Shown here: in pieces, positions 1 through 8,809 of the stretch
Numbering within the stretch: the first letter of the stretch is position 1
How the letters are laid out: every line of letters begins with the position of its first letter
DNA from: Pseudomonadota bacterium
GTDB lineage: Bacteria > Pseudomonadota > Gammaproteobacteria > Steroidobacterales > SZUA-146
Direction of reading: 5' to 3'
Assembly (NCBI GenBank): GCA_039028935.1
Contig: JBCCHD010000013.1
Coordinates: 1 to 64,000, forward strand
DNA: 64,000 nt
The notes under the pieces: model-generated
Databases searched by the model: none
Told to the model about the DNA's origin: nothing
Seen by the model: the letters and a program-made list of their open reading frames with translations, nothing else
Position numbers and translations under genes: made by a program

Positions 1-618
1 CACACTATCAAATGAATATTCCTGGCCACGTATGAATTCTTCGAATAGGGTTGGGCGGTCTGGATGCAACGGATGCTGCTGCAGCCAACGTTGCGCATCC
101 GTCGCCGTCTCCAATCGATAGGTGGCCTTCCCACCCGCGCCATCGGGCGGCTTGACCACCACGGGCAAACCCACCGCGTCGAGAAAGGCGCGCGCCTGTT
201 CCACAGAGCCTATAAGCGCATGTCGTGCGCAAGGAAGACCGGCCGCGCGCAAAACGTCTTTCATCGTCGACTTATCGCGAAAATTTCGTGACGCCTCGCT
301 AGAGAGCCCAGGAATGCCCAACGCTTCGCGTGCCAGCGCCAAGGGCACCTGGAGCTGCTCGAGCGTAGCGAGATACGCGGTCGGTTGGCCGAACTGCCGC
401 GTCAAATGTTGAGCGGCTTCGGCCAGCTGCACAGGATCAAGACCATCCTGGATACGCCAATGGCCGGCAATGCGTGCACGAATCTCGGCTGGGATTTTTT
501 CGGCCGGATCCTGACTGACCACGGTGAGATGGGTATCGGGAAGATGCGTTGCACCGCTTAAAAAGCGCAATGTAGCGTCCATGAAAAACGGCGCCGCGTA
601 GATAACGTGATAGGCCAT
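1..618 (-). CDS. ATP-grasp domain protein, 3' end cut by window edge
   Basis: The first 206 codons are readable and the frame is open at base 1, so the C-terminus lies outside. The start is the ATG at 618, because an in-frame TGA lies just upstream. The segment VGLPVVVKPPDGAGGKATYR is the nucleotide-binding beta-hairpin and glycine loop of ATP-grasp ligases. The preceding NFRDKSTMKDVLRAAGLPC matches the lead-in to that fold, and EEFIRGQEYSFDS is the start of the next ATP-grasp strand block. Family members join a carboxylate to an amine or thiol through an acyl-phosphate; the substrate cannot be read from this part. It lies 104 bp downstream of glgX on the same strand and may belong to the glycogen operon. 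It is not glycogen synthase: no GT5 motif is visible. Confident as ATP-grasp, unknown as to reaction. Confidence 0.8.
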   Translation of the reverse strand, partial: MAYHVIYAAPFFMDATLRFLSGATHLPDTHLTVVSQDPAEKIPAEIRARIAGHWRIQDGLDPVQLAEAAQHLTRQFGQPTAYLATLEQLQVPLALAREALGIPGLSSEASRNFRDKSTMKDVLRAAGLPCARHALIGSVEQARAFLDAVGLPVVVKPPDGAGGKATYRLETATDAQRWLQQHPLHPDRPTLFEEFIRGQEYSFDSV

Positions 619-722
619 ACTAGTGCGCGGTAATCAGCACGCTCCGGTCGATATAAGAAACTCGATTATCCTGCTTGACCCAACCAAACACCAGTCATTT
701 TCGGCGCTTGCTCGACTGATAA

Positions 723-2726
723 TCAGGAAGACGTCACGATTGCTAAGCTGCCAGCCGGCACGCTAATGTCGCGACCACTGACACGACACGCCGCTTCCGA
801 CGTCTGGAAAACCAGATGCCAGGCACCCGCGCAAGGTGGATCCAGCACAAAACGGCGCCCCCGGTCGGTGGGATTAAAGACCACCGCGAGCTGTTGCGCC
901 GCCAACTCGTTCGCCTCATGCACAACTAATGTGAACGCCTGATCTTCATGCCAGTCATCACCGAAGCGAATACGGCCGTTAGCGTTTAGCCAAATAATTT
1001 GTATCTGCGAATCGGCGTGCTCAATGCCCCCATGCACATATTGATCAAGCCGCATCAGTGGGAGTTCACGGCGCAGGGCGATTAGACGCTGAACTGTCTG
1101 CGTGAAGCCCGGGTCGCGTTCGAGTCCGGCCCACTCAATCCAACCGATCTCGTTGTCTTGCGCGTACGCATTATTGTTCCCCTGTTGTGAGTGGCCCAGC
1201 TCATCGCCACCCAGCAACATCGGCGTGCCCTGTGAGACGAATAACGTGGCCAATAAGTTCAGACGATGACATCGGCGAGCCTGCCGGATGCCAAAATTGT
1301 CGCTCGGCCCCTCAATGCCAAAGTTGACGCTGTAGTTGTGATTATGGCCGTCACGATTCGATTCACCGTTTGCCTCATTGTGTTTTTTCACGTAGCACGC
1401 CACGTCGTTGAGCGTAAAGCCGTCGTGGGAGGTGACAAAGTTCAGGCTCGCGGACGGGCTGCGTCCATTGTGCTCAAATCGCTCCGAGGAACCGCGCAAT
1501 CGCTGCGCGAGCACGCCACTGCCACCATCCCCTCGCCAAAAGCGTCGCACATCATCACGGTACTGATCATTCCATTCGCCCCAACCCAATGGGAACTGTC
1601 CTAACTGGTAACCGCCTGGTCCGGTATCCCACGGCTCTGCGATCAGTTTGCTCCGGGCAAGCACCGGATGCCGGCTGATCTTTTCGAGCAGCGGGTGCGC
1701 AGACGAAAAACCCGAGGCGTGTCGACCCAAGACTGGAGCCAAATCGAAGCGAAAACCGTCGACGCCCATTTGCTGCGTCCAGTAGCACAGACTATCGATC
1801 ACCAATTTCTGCACCATCGGTGCATCCGCATTGAGCGTGTTTCCACAGCCGGTGTCGTTGATGTAGTGTGTGGCATCGCCATGGACCAGTCGGTAGTAGG
1901 CCGCGTTATCAATACCGCGAAAGCTCAACGTGGGCCCGCGATGATCGCCCTCTGCGGTGTGGTTATAGACCACGTCGAGAATCACCTCAAAGCCTTGACC
2001 GTGAAGGGTATCCACCATCTGGCGAAATTCGAATACCGGGTCGACGGCAGCATAGCGTGGTGCCGGCGCGAAAAACCCGATGCTGTTATACCCCCAAAAA
2101 TTCCGCAGCTTTTTCTGGTACAGATGATGCTCATCAACGAAGGCATGCACGGGCATCAATTCGATGGCGGTAATACCCATTGCTTTGAGGTGCGCCAAGA
2201 TCTGAGTGTGGTGCATACCGCGAAAACGACCGCGTTCGTCCTCGGGAATATCGGGATGGCGCATAGTAAACCCGCGCACATTCGCTTCGTACAGCACGGA
2301 GTCGGCCATGGGAATCGGCACTCGACGTGCCAGGTCAGGCCCATTGGCTGTCACCACACACTTGGGCATATACGGGCCGCTATCGACGTGGTCGTTCGCG
2401 CTCAACGCCGGATGCCAGATGAGCTCACCACTCAGCCGGCGCGCGTACGGATCGATTAACAGCTTGGCGGGATTGCAACGATGGCCGAGATCCGGAGCGT
2501 ACGGTCCGTGGATACGCAGGCCGTAACGTTGGCCCGGCTCACAACCGGGCAAGAAGCCATGCCATATGTCATCGTCACAGGCGGGTAAATCGATATTCCC
2601 CTGATGATGACCCTCAATGGAATACAAACAGAGCTCGACCCTTTCGGCGATACTGGAATACACCGCGAAGTTGACGCCGTCCGCATGAGCGGTCGCGCCA
2701 AGTTCGCGTGGATCACCTGGCATCAT
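723..2726 (-). CDS. glgX: Glycogen debranching enzyme (GlgX-type isoamylase)
   Basis: Hydrolyses alpha-1,6 branches of glycogen limit dextrins left by phosphorylase, in the cytoplasm. The 667 residues match the GlgX length. An N-terminal CBM48-like beta-sandwich (about 7-100) precedes a GH13 barrel. DVVYNHT (251-257) is conserved region I. The predicted nucleophile is Asp328 in GFRFDLA, the acid/base is Glu364 in LIAEPWD, and the third carboxylate is Asp435 in VTSHDGF. The ATG overlaps the stop of glgP by four bases (ATGA), so translation is probably coupled: phosphorylase and debrancher act alternately on the same polymer. A maltooligosyltrehalose hydrolase (TreZ) is an alternative GH13 member, but the length, region II sequence and partnership with GlgP favour GlgX. 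Confidence 0.95.
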   Translation of the reverse strand: MMPGDPRELGATAHADGVNFAVYSSIAERVELCLYSIEGHHQGNIDLPACDDDIWHGFLPGCEPGQRYGLRIHGPYAPDLGHRCNPAKLLIDPYARRLSGELIWHPALSANDHVDSGPYMPKCVVTANGPDLARRVPIPMADSVLYEANVRGFTMRHPDIPEDERGRFRGMHHTQILAHLKAMGITAIELMPVHAFVDEHHLYQKKLRNFWGYNSIGFFAPAPRYAAVDPVFEFRQMVDTLHGQGFEVILDVVYNHTAEGDHRGPTLSFRGIDNAAYYRLVHGDATHYINDTGCGNTLNADAPMVQKLVIDSLCYWTQQMGVDGFRFDLAPVLGRHASGFSSAHPLLEKISRHPVLARSKLIAEPWDTGPGGYQLGQFPLGWGEWNDQYRDDVRRFWRGDGGSGVLAQRLRGSSERFEHNGRSPSASLNFVTSHDGFTLNDVACYVKKHNEANGESNRDGHNHNYSVNFGIEGPSDNFGIRQARRCHRLNLLATLFVSQGTPMLLGGDELGHSQQGNNNAYAQDNEIGWIEWAGLERDPGFTQTVQRLIALRRELPLMRLDQYVHGGIEHADSQIQIIWLNANGRIRFGDDWHEDQAFTLVVHEANELAAQQLAVVFNPTDRGRRFVLDPPCAGAWHLVFQTSEAACRVSGRDISVPAGSLAIVTSS

Positions 2727-5227
2727 GACGAGCGTTTAACGGACTCGAGTCGCCAAATGTCGTTGTTGTAATCCGTCATCGTACGGTCGGTTGAAAACCC
2801 TCCTGACGACGCGGTGTTCAGGATACTTGTCCGCGTCCAGCCATGCGGATCCCGATACGCGTCGTTTGCGCGCTGTTGCGAATCGACAAAAGAACGAAAG
2901 TCTGCGACGGTCATCCATTGATCATACGGGTCGAGAATGGCGGCCACCACATCGCGCAGAATGCCTGGCTCAAAGCGATCAAAGTGCCCGCTTTGCAAAA
3001 GCGCGACCACCCGCTTGAGATCGTCATCCTGCTCGACAATCTGGCGCGGCTGATAGTTTTGCCGCATCGTCGTCACTTCTTCAACGGTGTGCCCAAACAA
3101 AAAGAAGTTGTCCGCCCCAACGGCGTCGCGAATTTCGACATTAGCGCCATCGAGCGTGCCAATCGTAATCGCCCCGTTCATCATAAACTTCATATTACCG
3201 GTACCCGACGCTTCCTTGCCTGCGGTCGAGATCTGTTCGGATAATTCCGCTGCCGGGCAAATGATCTCCATGGCCGTAACGTTATAGTCCGGCACAAAGA
3301 CAAGCTTGAGCCGATCCTGCATATCGGGATCGCTATTGATGACATGGGCCACGTTGTTGATGCACTTGATTATCGCCTTAGCCATGACGTAACCCGGCGC
3401 AGCCTTACCGCCGATCAGAATGGCGCGGGGCACTAGAGCCTCTCCATCACCTCGACGGATACGGTCGTACAGGTGAATGGCATGCAAGACGTTCAAGAGC
3501 TGGCGCTTGTACTCATGGATGCGTTTGACCTGCACATCGAACAGCATGTCCACGCCCACCTGCACCCCGGTTTTTTGATACACAAACTCGGCGAGTCGCT
3601 CTTTATTGCTCGCTTTGACGCGTCGCCAGGCGGTTTGAAACACCTCGTCGTCAGCGTGCACCTTGAGTTTTTCGAGCTGCGGTAAGTCCGTAATCCAATC
3701 TCGTCCAATACGACTCGAAATAAGATCAGTGAGACCCGGGTTGCAGGCCGCGAGCCAGCGACGCTGCGTTACGCCGTTGGTTTTGTTATTAAACTTTTGC
3801 GGCCAAAGCTCGGCGAAATCTCGAAACAAGCCTTCCGTCAGCAAGCGTGAGTGCAGTTTAGCGACCCCGTTGACTGAATAGCTACCCACAATGGCAAGAT
3901 AGGCCATGCGGATCATCGGCTCGTGCCCTTCCTGAATCAGCGACATACGGCGCAGGCGATCGTTATCACCCGGCCACTTTTGGCTGATTTCGACAACGAA
4001 CCGCGCGTTGATTTCGTAAATGATATCGAGCAAGCGCGGTAACAAACGACTGAACATGGATACTGGCCACATCTCAAGCGCCTCCGGCAGGAGCGTGTGG
4101 TTGGTATAGGCCATCGTGCGCGTGGTGATCGACCAAGCGCGGTCCCAGTCCATGTGCTGCTCATCGAGCAGTAAGCGCATGAGCTCTGCAACCGCAATCG
4201 CCGGGTGTGTGTCGTTTAACTGAAACGAGTTCTTGTCCGCAAACTGGCTGAAGTCGTTTCCGTGACGACTGCGCCAATGAGAGAATATGTCCTGAAGACT
4301 GGCCGACGCTAAAAAGTACTGCTGCCGCAGCCGTAGCGCCTGACCGTTTTCCGTCTCCGCATTGGGATAAAGCACCATCGTGATGTTTTCTGCCGCGTTC
4401 TTCGCCGCGACGGCATCGGCATAACTGCCTGCGTTAAACTCCTCTAAATCGAATTCATCCGTGGCTTCTGCCGACCACAGACGTAACGTATTGACCACCT
4501 CGTTGCGATAACCCGGCACGGGCACATCATACGGTATCGCTTTGACGTTATGCGTATCGACCCAGCGGTAACGCAACACACCCGCATGATCTTTGTACGC
4601 TTCGCTGCGACCGCCAAATCGGATGACTTGCGAATACTCAACGCGTTTCACTTCCCATGGAAAACCCTCTGCAAGCCACGTATCCGGCTCCTCCATTTGG
4701 TAGCCATTCACGATTTTCTGGTGGAACATTCCGTAATGGTAGCGAATACCGTAACCGGTAACCGGCAATCCGAGCGTCGCACAGCTGTCTAAAAAACAGG
4801 CGGCTAGTCGTCCCAGACCGCCGTTACCTAAACCCGCATCGGCTTCACACTCATACAGTTGCTCAAGCGCTACCCCATAGGACTCAAGCGCCGCCGCGGT
4901 CGGTGCTTCGAGATCCAGGTTCAGCAACGTGTTGCGAAAAAGCCGGCCCATCAAAAATTCAAGCGACAAATACGCGGTGCGCCGATGATCGTTATCCGAC
5001 ACCGCCTGGCGTGTTTGTGAGAGTCGCTCGAGCAGACGGTCGCGCACCGCCATGACCATCGCCTGATACGGATACGGCGACTCAAGGTCGACATTATGCC
5101 GTCCAAAGGTGTAGGTCAGATAGTTGGCAAAGCCCGTCGCAAGCGCTTCTGTGGTCATGGTCAACTCCGCGGTTTCGACAAGCGGCGCCGCGTGTTTTTC
5201 CGTATTCTGTTCTTCTGATGCGTGCAT
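2723..5227 (-). CDS. glgP: Glycogen/maltodextrin phosphorylase
   Basis: Phosphorolytic release of glucose-1-phosphate from non-reducing ends of alpha-1,4-glucans (GT35). The 834 residues are the usual size. Motifs seen: GLGNGGLGRLAACFLDS (132-148) near the active site, QLNDTHPAIAVAELMR (336-351), QVKRIHEYKRQLLN (566-579), and the pyridoxal-phosphate lysine Lys680 in GTGNMKFMMNG. The start at 5227 has a strong GGGAGGA ribosome site five bases upstream, which settles it over the internal Met24. It sits 19 bp after glgB and overlaps glgX, so it is mid-operon. Whether glycogen or maltodextrin is preferred cannot be told from sequence; the flanking glgB and glgX favour glycogen. Confidence 0.96.
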   Translation of the reverse strand: MHASEEQNTEKHAAPLVETAELTMTTEALATGFANYLTYTFGRHNVDLESPYPYQAMVMAVRDRLLERLSQTRQAVSDNDHRRTAYLSLEFLMGRLFRNTLLNLDLEAPTAAALESYGVALEQLYECEADAGLGNGGLGRLAACFLDSCATLGLPVTGYGIRYHYGMFHQKIVNGYQMEEPDTWLAEGFPWEVKRVEYSQVIRFGGRSEAYKDHAGVLRYRWVDTHNVKAIPYDVPVPGYRNEVVNTLRLWSAEATDEFDLEEFNAGSYADAVAAKNAAENITMVLYPNAETENGQALRLRQQYFLASASLQDIFSHWRSRHGNDFSQFADKNSFQLNDTHPAIAVAELMRLLLDEQHMDWDRAWSITTRTMAYTNHTLLPEALEMWPVSMFSRLLPRLLDIIYEINARFVVEISQKWPGDNDRLRRMSLIQEGHEPMIRMAYLAIVGSYSVNGVAKLHSRLLTEGLFRDFAELWPQKFNNKTNGVTQRRWLAACNPGLTDLISSRIGRDWITDLPQLEKLKVHADDEVFQTAWRRVKASNKERLAEFVYQKTGVQVGVDMLFDVQVKRIHEYKRQLLNVLHAIHLYDRIRRGDGEALVPRAILIGGKAAPGYVMAKAIIKCINNVAHVINSDPDMQDRLKLVFVPDYNVTAMEIICPAAELSEQISTAGKEASGTGNMKFMMNGAITIGTLDGANVEIRDAVGADNFFLFGHTVEEVTTMRQNYQPRQIVEQDDDLKRVVALLQSGHFDRFEPGILRDVVAAILDPYDQWMTVADFRSFVDSQQRANDAYRDPHGWTRTSILNTASSGGFSTDRTMTDYNNDIWRLESVKRSS

Positions 5228-5246
5228 CAGATCCTCCCTTTAGCGC

Positions 5247-7439
5247 CTATGCGCGCTCGATATAAAGTGTTGCCAATCCTGGTAACTCAAATTCGATAAA
5301 GTGCGGTCGTTTGTCGTGGCGCTGGTCGACGGCGGACATCACGGAAAACTGGCGACCGGAGCCTCCATACACGGCATCATCCGTATTCAAGATCACTCGG
5401 TAATCGCCCAGTTCCGGCACACCCAAGCGAAAATTCTGCCTCACAACGGGCGTAAAATTAGTGACGCAGATCAGATATTGTTGTCGTAAGTCATAGCGAA
5501 TCCAGGACAACACGCTCTCATCGTGATTGTCGCAGTCGATCCAATCAAAACCCTTAGACGAATAATCGACTTCATAAAGCGGCGCGCTTGTCCGATACAG
5601 GGCGTTTAGATCGCGCACGAGATTATGTACACCTTCATGCACCCGATAATTAAGTAAACCCCAACTCAAGGCGGACGAGTAATTCCATTCTTCATAGGGC
5701 GCTATCTCAGCCCCCATGAACAACAGTTTCTTGCCTGGGTGCGCAAACATATTCGCCAAATAAGCACGAAGGTTGGCAAATCGCTGCCATTCGTCGCCCG
5801 GCATGCGGCCGAGCAATGAGCGCTTACCATGCACGACCTCATCGTGCGAGAGCGGTAAAATAAAATGCTCGCTAAACGCGTACATGGGTGAAAACGTCAT
5901 TCTATTATGGTGATGCTTGCGATGCAGCGGATCCTCACTCATATAGGCCAGCGTGTCATTCATCCAGCCCATATTCCATTTGAACGTGAAACCCAATCCA
6001 CCGGTCGACGTATCATGCGACACTCCAGGCCAAGCGGTCGATTCTTCAGCAAACGTCGCGGCACCCGCCTCGTGCACATCCGTATTAAGGCGACGCAAAA
6101 ACGTGACGGCCTCAAGGTGTTCGTTGCCACCGTGTTCATTTGGCACCCACTCGCCTTCTTCACGCGAATAATCCAAATACAACATAGAAGCCACGGCATC
6201 AACGCGCAGTGCGTCAATATGAAACTCATTGATCCAGTACAGCGCGGACCCGATCAGATAATTGCTGACCTCGCGGCGCCCGTAATTGAAGATCAGCGTA
6301 CCCCAGTCGGCATGGGCACCCTTGCGCGGATCTTCATGCTCGTACAGCGCCGTGCCATCGAAGCGCGCCAGACCATGTTCGTCACGCGGAAAATGGGCGG
6401 GCACCCAATCCACAATCACACCGAGCTCGGCTTGGTGACAGCGGTCGACAAAATAGCGAAAGTCGTCGGGTTCTCCGTAACGAAATGTCGGTGCAAACAT
6501 GCCGATCGGCTGATAGCCCCATGAGCCATCAAACGGGTGCTCGGTAATGGGTAACAATTCTAAATGCGTGAAACCCATATCGACGGCATAAGGAATGAGT
6601 GTATCGGCGAGTTCTCGGTAACTGAGAAAGGCCCCATCCTCATGGCGACGCCACGAACCAAGGTGTACTTCATAAATGCTGACTGGACGGTCACGCCATG
6701 CGTCGCCCTGCTGACGCGTCCGCCATGCGGTGTCATCCCAGTGGTACTCACTGTGCGTGACGATCGACGCGTTCCCCTGCGGTGCTTCATGCTGATTTCC
6801 ATACGGGTCGGCTTTGAGCGGCAGTCGCTCGCCGCGCGTATCCAGCAATTCAAACTTATAGCGCGACCCTGCGCCAAGCTGCGGCACGAACAACTCCCAG
6901 TAACCGGTGCCCACATAGCGACGCATCACATGGCATCGCCCGTCCCAACCGTTAAAGTCGCCAACCACGCTTACGCGCGATGCATTGGGTGCCCAGACGG
7001 CAAAACAGACCCCCGGCACTCTGTCTAACGTGCAGCAATGGGCGCCCAGTTTCTCGTAGATTCGTCGATCGTTGCCTTCGCCCAACAGATGTAAATCCAG
7101 AGCACCTAACCGTGGCGCAAATCGATAGGCATCTTCACGCGTTTCTTCTCGCCCATCGTGATGCACGATGTGCAGCACGTAGCGCCGTTTCCGGGGCGGC
7201 ATGACACCGATAAACAGGCCCGTGTGGTGAACGCGTTCACATTCGGTCAACAGCTGTCCGCGTGCCCCCACAAGGCTAACGCGGCGCGCCGTTGGCACGA
7301 ACACTCTGACCACACGCGCCTTGCCCGACGCATGAAGCCCCAAAAACCCAAACGGATTGTCATGCCAGCCGTTCGCCAACGCCTCAATCTGGTCTTTATG
7401 ACGCTGCGTGTCCGCGGCAATGGTGGTCATGGTGTCCAC
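5247..7439 (-). CDS. glgB: 1,4-alpha-glucan branching enzyme
   Basis: Transfers alpha-1,4 chains to 6-positions to make glycogen branch points (GH13, subfamily with two N-terminal sandwiches). The 730 residues comprise an N1 domain (about 25-120), a CBM48 domain (about 125-235, with VVGDFNGWDG) and a barrel. Predicted nucleophile Asp414 (DALRVDAVASM), acid/base Glu465 (TFAEESTAWPGVS) and Asp533 (LSHDEVVHGKR) are all present. The reading frame opens with GTG at 7439, but an ATG three codons on (7430) with GGA just upstream is equally plausible. It follows glgC after 76 bp and precedes glgP by 19 bp, so synthesis and degradation genes share the operon. Confidence 0.96.
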   Translation of the reverse strand: MDTMTTIAADTQRHKDQIEALANGWHDNPFGFLGLHASGKARVVRVFVPTARRVSLVGARGQLLTECERVHHTGLFIGVMPPRKRRYVLHIVHHDGREETREDAYRFAPRLGALDLHLLGEGNDRRIYEKLGAHCCTLDRVPGVCFAVWAPNASRVSVVGDFNGWDGRCHVMRRYVGTGYWELFVPQLGAGSRYKFELLDTRGERLPLKADPYGNQHEAPQGNASIVTHSEYHWDDTAWRTRQQGDAWRDRPVSIYEVHLGSWRRHEDGAFLSYRELADTLIPYAVDMGFTHLELLPITEHPFDGSWGYQPIGMFAPTFRYGEPDDFRYFVDRCHQAELGVIVDWVPAHFPRDEHGLARFDGTALYEHEDPRKGAHADWGTLIFNYGRREVSNYLIGSALYWINEFHIDALRVDAVASMLYLDYSREEGEWVPNEHGGNEHLEAVTFLRRLNTDVHEAGAATFAEESTAWPGVSHDTSTGGLGFTFKWNMGWMNDTLAYMSEDPLHRKHHHNRMTFSPMYAFSEHFILPLSHDEVVHGKRSLLGRMPGDEWQRFANLRAYLANMFAHPGKKLLFMGAEIAPYEEWNYSSALSWGLLNYRVHEGVHNLVRDLNALYRTSAPLYEVDYSSKGFDWIDCDNHDESVLSWIRYDLRQQYLICVTNFTPVVRQNFRLGVPELGDYRVILNTDDAVYGGSGRQFSVMSAVDQRHDKRPHFIEFELPGLATLYIERA

Positions 7440-7515
7440 GGCAACTCAGACCGTTCGCGACGTGGCCCGCGTGCAACGTGCCGTTGCCGTTCCAATTTGG
7501 TGTCGGCGCTCACGA

Positions 7516-8802
7516 TCAGCGTGAGAAATAATGAAGCTGCTGGCCCAGCATGTCCGGTGTAACGAGCGTAATGCCATTGGCGGTGACGCGAAATCCGCGC
7601 GCCTCATCGTCGGCCTTGTTCACTCCGATTTCCGTCCCGTTGTCGATTTTGGCGCCGCGATCAACAATGACGCGATGGAGACGACAATTGCGTCCGACCG
7701 TCACGTCAGGAAGCAACACCGACTCTGTGATATTCGAAAACGAGTTAATCGAACAGCGCGAAAAGATCAGTGAGTTTCGCACGCGCGCGCCAGAGATTAC
7801 GCAATCCCCTGACACCATCGACTGAATGGCCACACCCCGACGATCCTCATGATCAAAGACAAATTTAGCGGGGGCAGACTGCCATTGGTGAGTAATGATC
7901 GGCCAGTCGCGATCATACAGGTTGAGTTTGGGTGTCACCGACACTAGGTCCATGTTGGCCTCCCAATAGGCATCGAGCGTGCCCACGTCGCGCCAATAGG
8001 GCTCATCGACTGAGCTCGCATCTCGAAACGGGTGGGCATAAACGCGATGGTCTTCAATGACCGACGGAATAATATTGCGACCGAAATCATGTTGGGTCGT
8101 TTCGCGACTTGCATCGGCTTTGAGTTGCTCGAACAAAAAGGGCGTCTTAAATACGTAGTTCCCCATGGACGCCAGACACACATCGGGCTTTCCCGGCACC
8201 GGATTGGGCTTTTCGGGCTTTTCGTCAAACGCGATAACCCGACCTTGCTCATCCACTGTCATCACGCCCAATGCACCCGCCGCTTCTTTGATCGGCACCT
8301 CAATACAGCAGATCGTCATGTCCGCATCTTTTTGGGCATGAAAGGCCAGGAGCGGACCATAATCCATTTTGTAAATGTGATCGCCGGCCAATATCAGCAC
8401 ATAACCGGGTTTATGCGTACTCACAATGTCCAGGTTCTGATACACCGCATCGGCGGTACCACGATACCAATCGTCACCCAGTCGCTGCGATGCGGGGAGA
8501 ATTTCGACGAATTCTTGGTGTGACGAGTGGAACCACGACCAGCCTTGCACCAAGTGGCGTATGAGTGAATGTGCTTTGTATTGAGTAAGGACACCGATAC
8601 GTCGGATGCCGGAGTTGATGCAATTGGATAGCGGAAAATCGATAATACGAAATTTACCGCCGAAGTAGACAGCCGGTTTCGCCCGCCACGAGGTGAGTTC
8701 GTAAAGACGGGACCCCTGCCCGCCTGCCAGCACCAACGCGACACAGTCGCGCGTCAATCGGCTCACAAACCGTAAATCTTGGATCGGGTCCGGCTCACTC
8801 AT
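7516..8802 (-). CDS. glgC: Glucose-1-phosphate adenylyltransferase (ADP-glucose pyrophosphorylase)
   Basis: Makes ADP-glucose from ATP and glucose-1-phosphate, the committed step of bacterial glycogen synthesis. 428 residues. The N-terminal nucleotidyltransferase signature VLAGGQGSRLYELT lies near residue 23, followed by AKPAVYFGGKFRIIDFPLSN, and then GTADAVYQNLDIV. The C-terminal third is a left-handed beta-helix hexapeptide region (from about residue 300: IQSMVSGDCVISGARVRNS). The ATG at 8802 has an AGGTGAG ribosome site that overlaps the malQ stop codon, which indicates coupled translation. The partner glycogen synthase gene (glgA) is not in this window. Members of this family are usually allosteric; the effector cannot be deduced here. 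Confidence 0.96.
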   Translation of the reverse strand: MSEPDPIQDLRFVSRLTRDCVALVLAGGQGSRLYELTSWRAKPAVYFGGKFRIIDFPLSNCINSGIRRIGVLTQYKAHSLIRHLVQGWSWFHSSHQEFVEILPASQRLGDDWYRGTADAVYQNLDIVSTHKPGYVLILAGDHIYKMDYGPLLAFHAQKDADMTICCIEVPIKEAAGALGVMTVDEQGRVIAFDEKPEKPNPVPGKPDVCLASMGNYVFKTPFLFEQLKADASRETTQHDFGRNIIPSVIEDHRVYAHPFRDASSVDEPYWRDVGTLDAYWEANMDLVSVTPKLNLYDRDWPIITHQWQSAPAKFVFDHEDRRGVAIQSMVSGDCVISGARVRNSLIFSRCSINSFSNITESVLLPDVTVGRNCRLHRVIVDRGAKIDNGTEIGVNKADDEARGFRVTANGITLVTPDMLGQQLHYFSR

Positions 8803-8809
8803 GCTTAAC

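Noticed and set aside
1668-2459. 263-codon open frame on the plus strand opposite glgX
   Set aside because: Antisense to a clearly conserved enzyme; its composition follows the codon pattern of glgX and it has no recognisable motif.
5907-6524. 205-codon plus-strand frame opposite glgB
   Set aside because: Shadow of the glgB reading frame without a ribosome site or motif.
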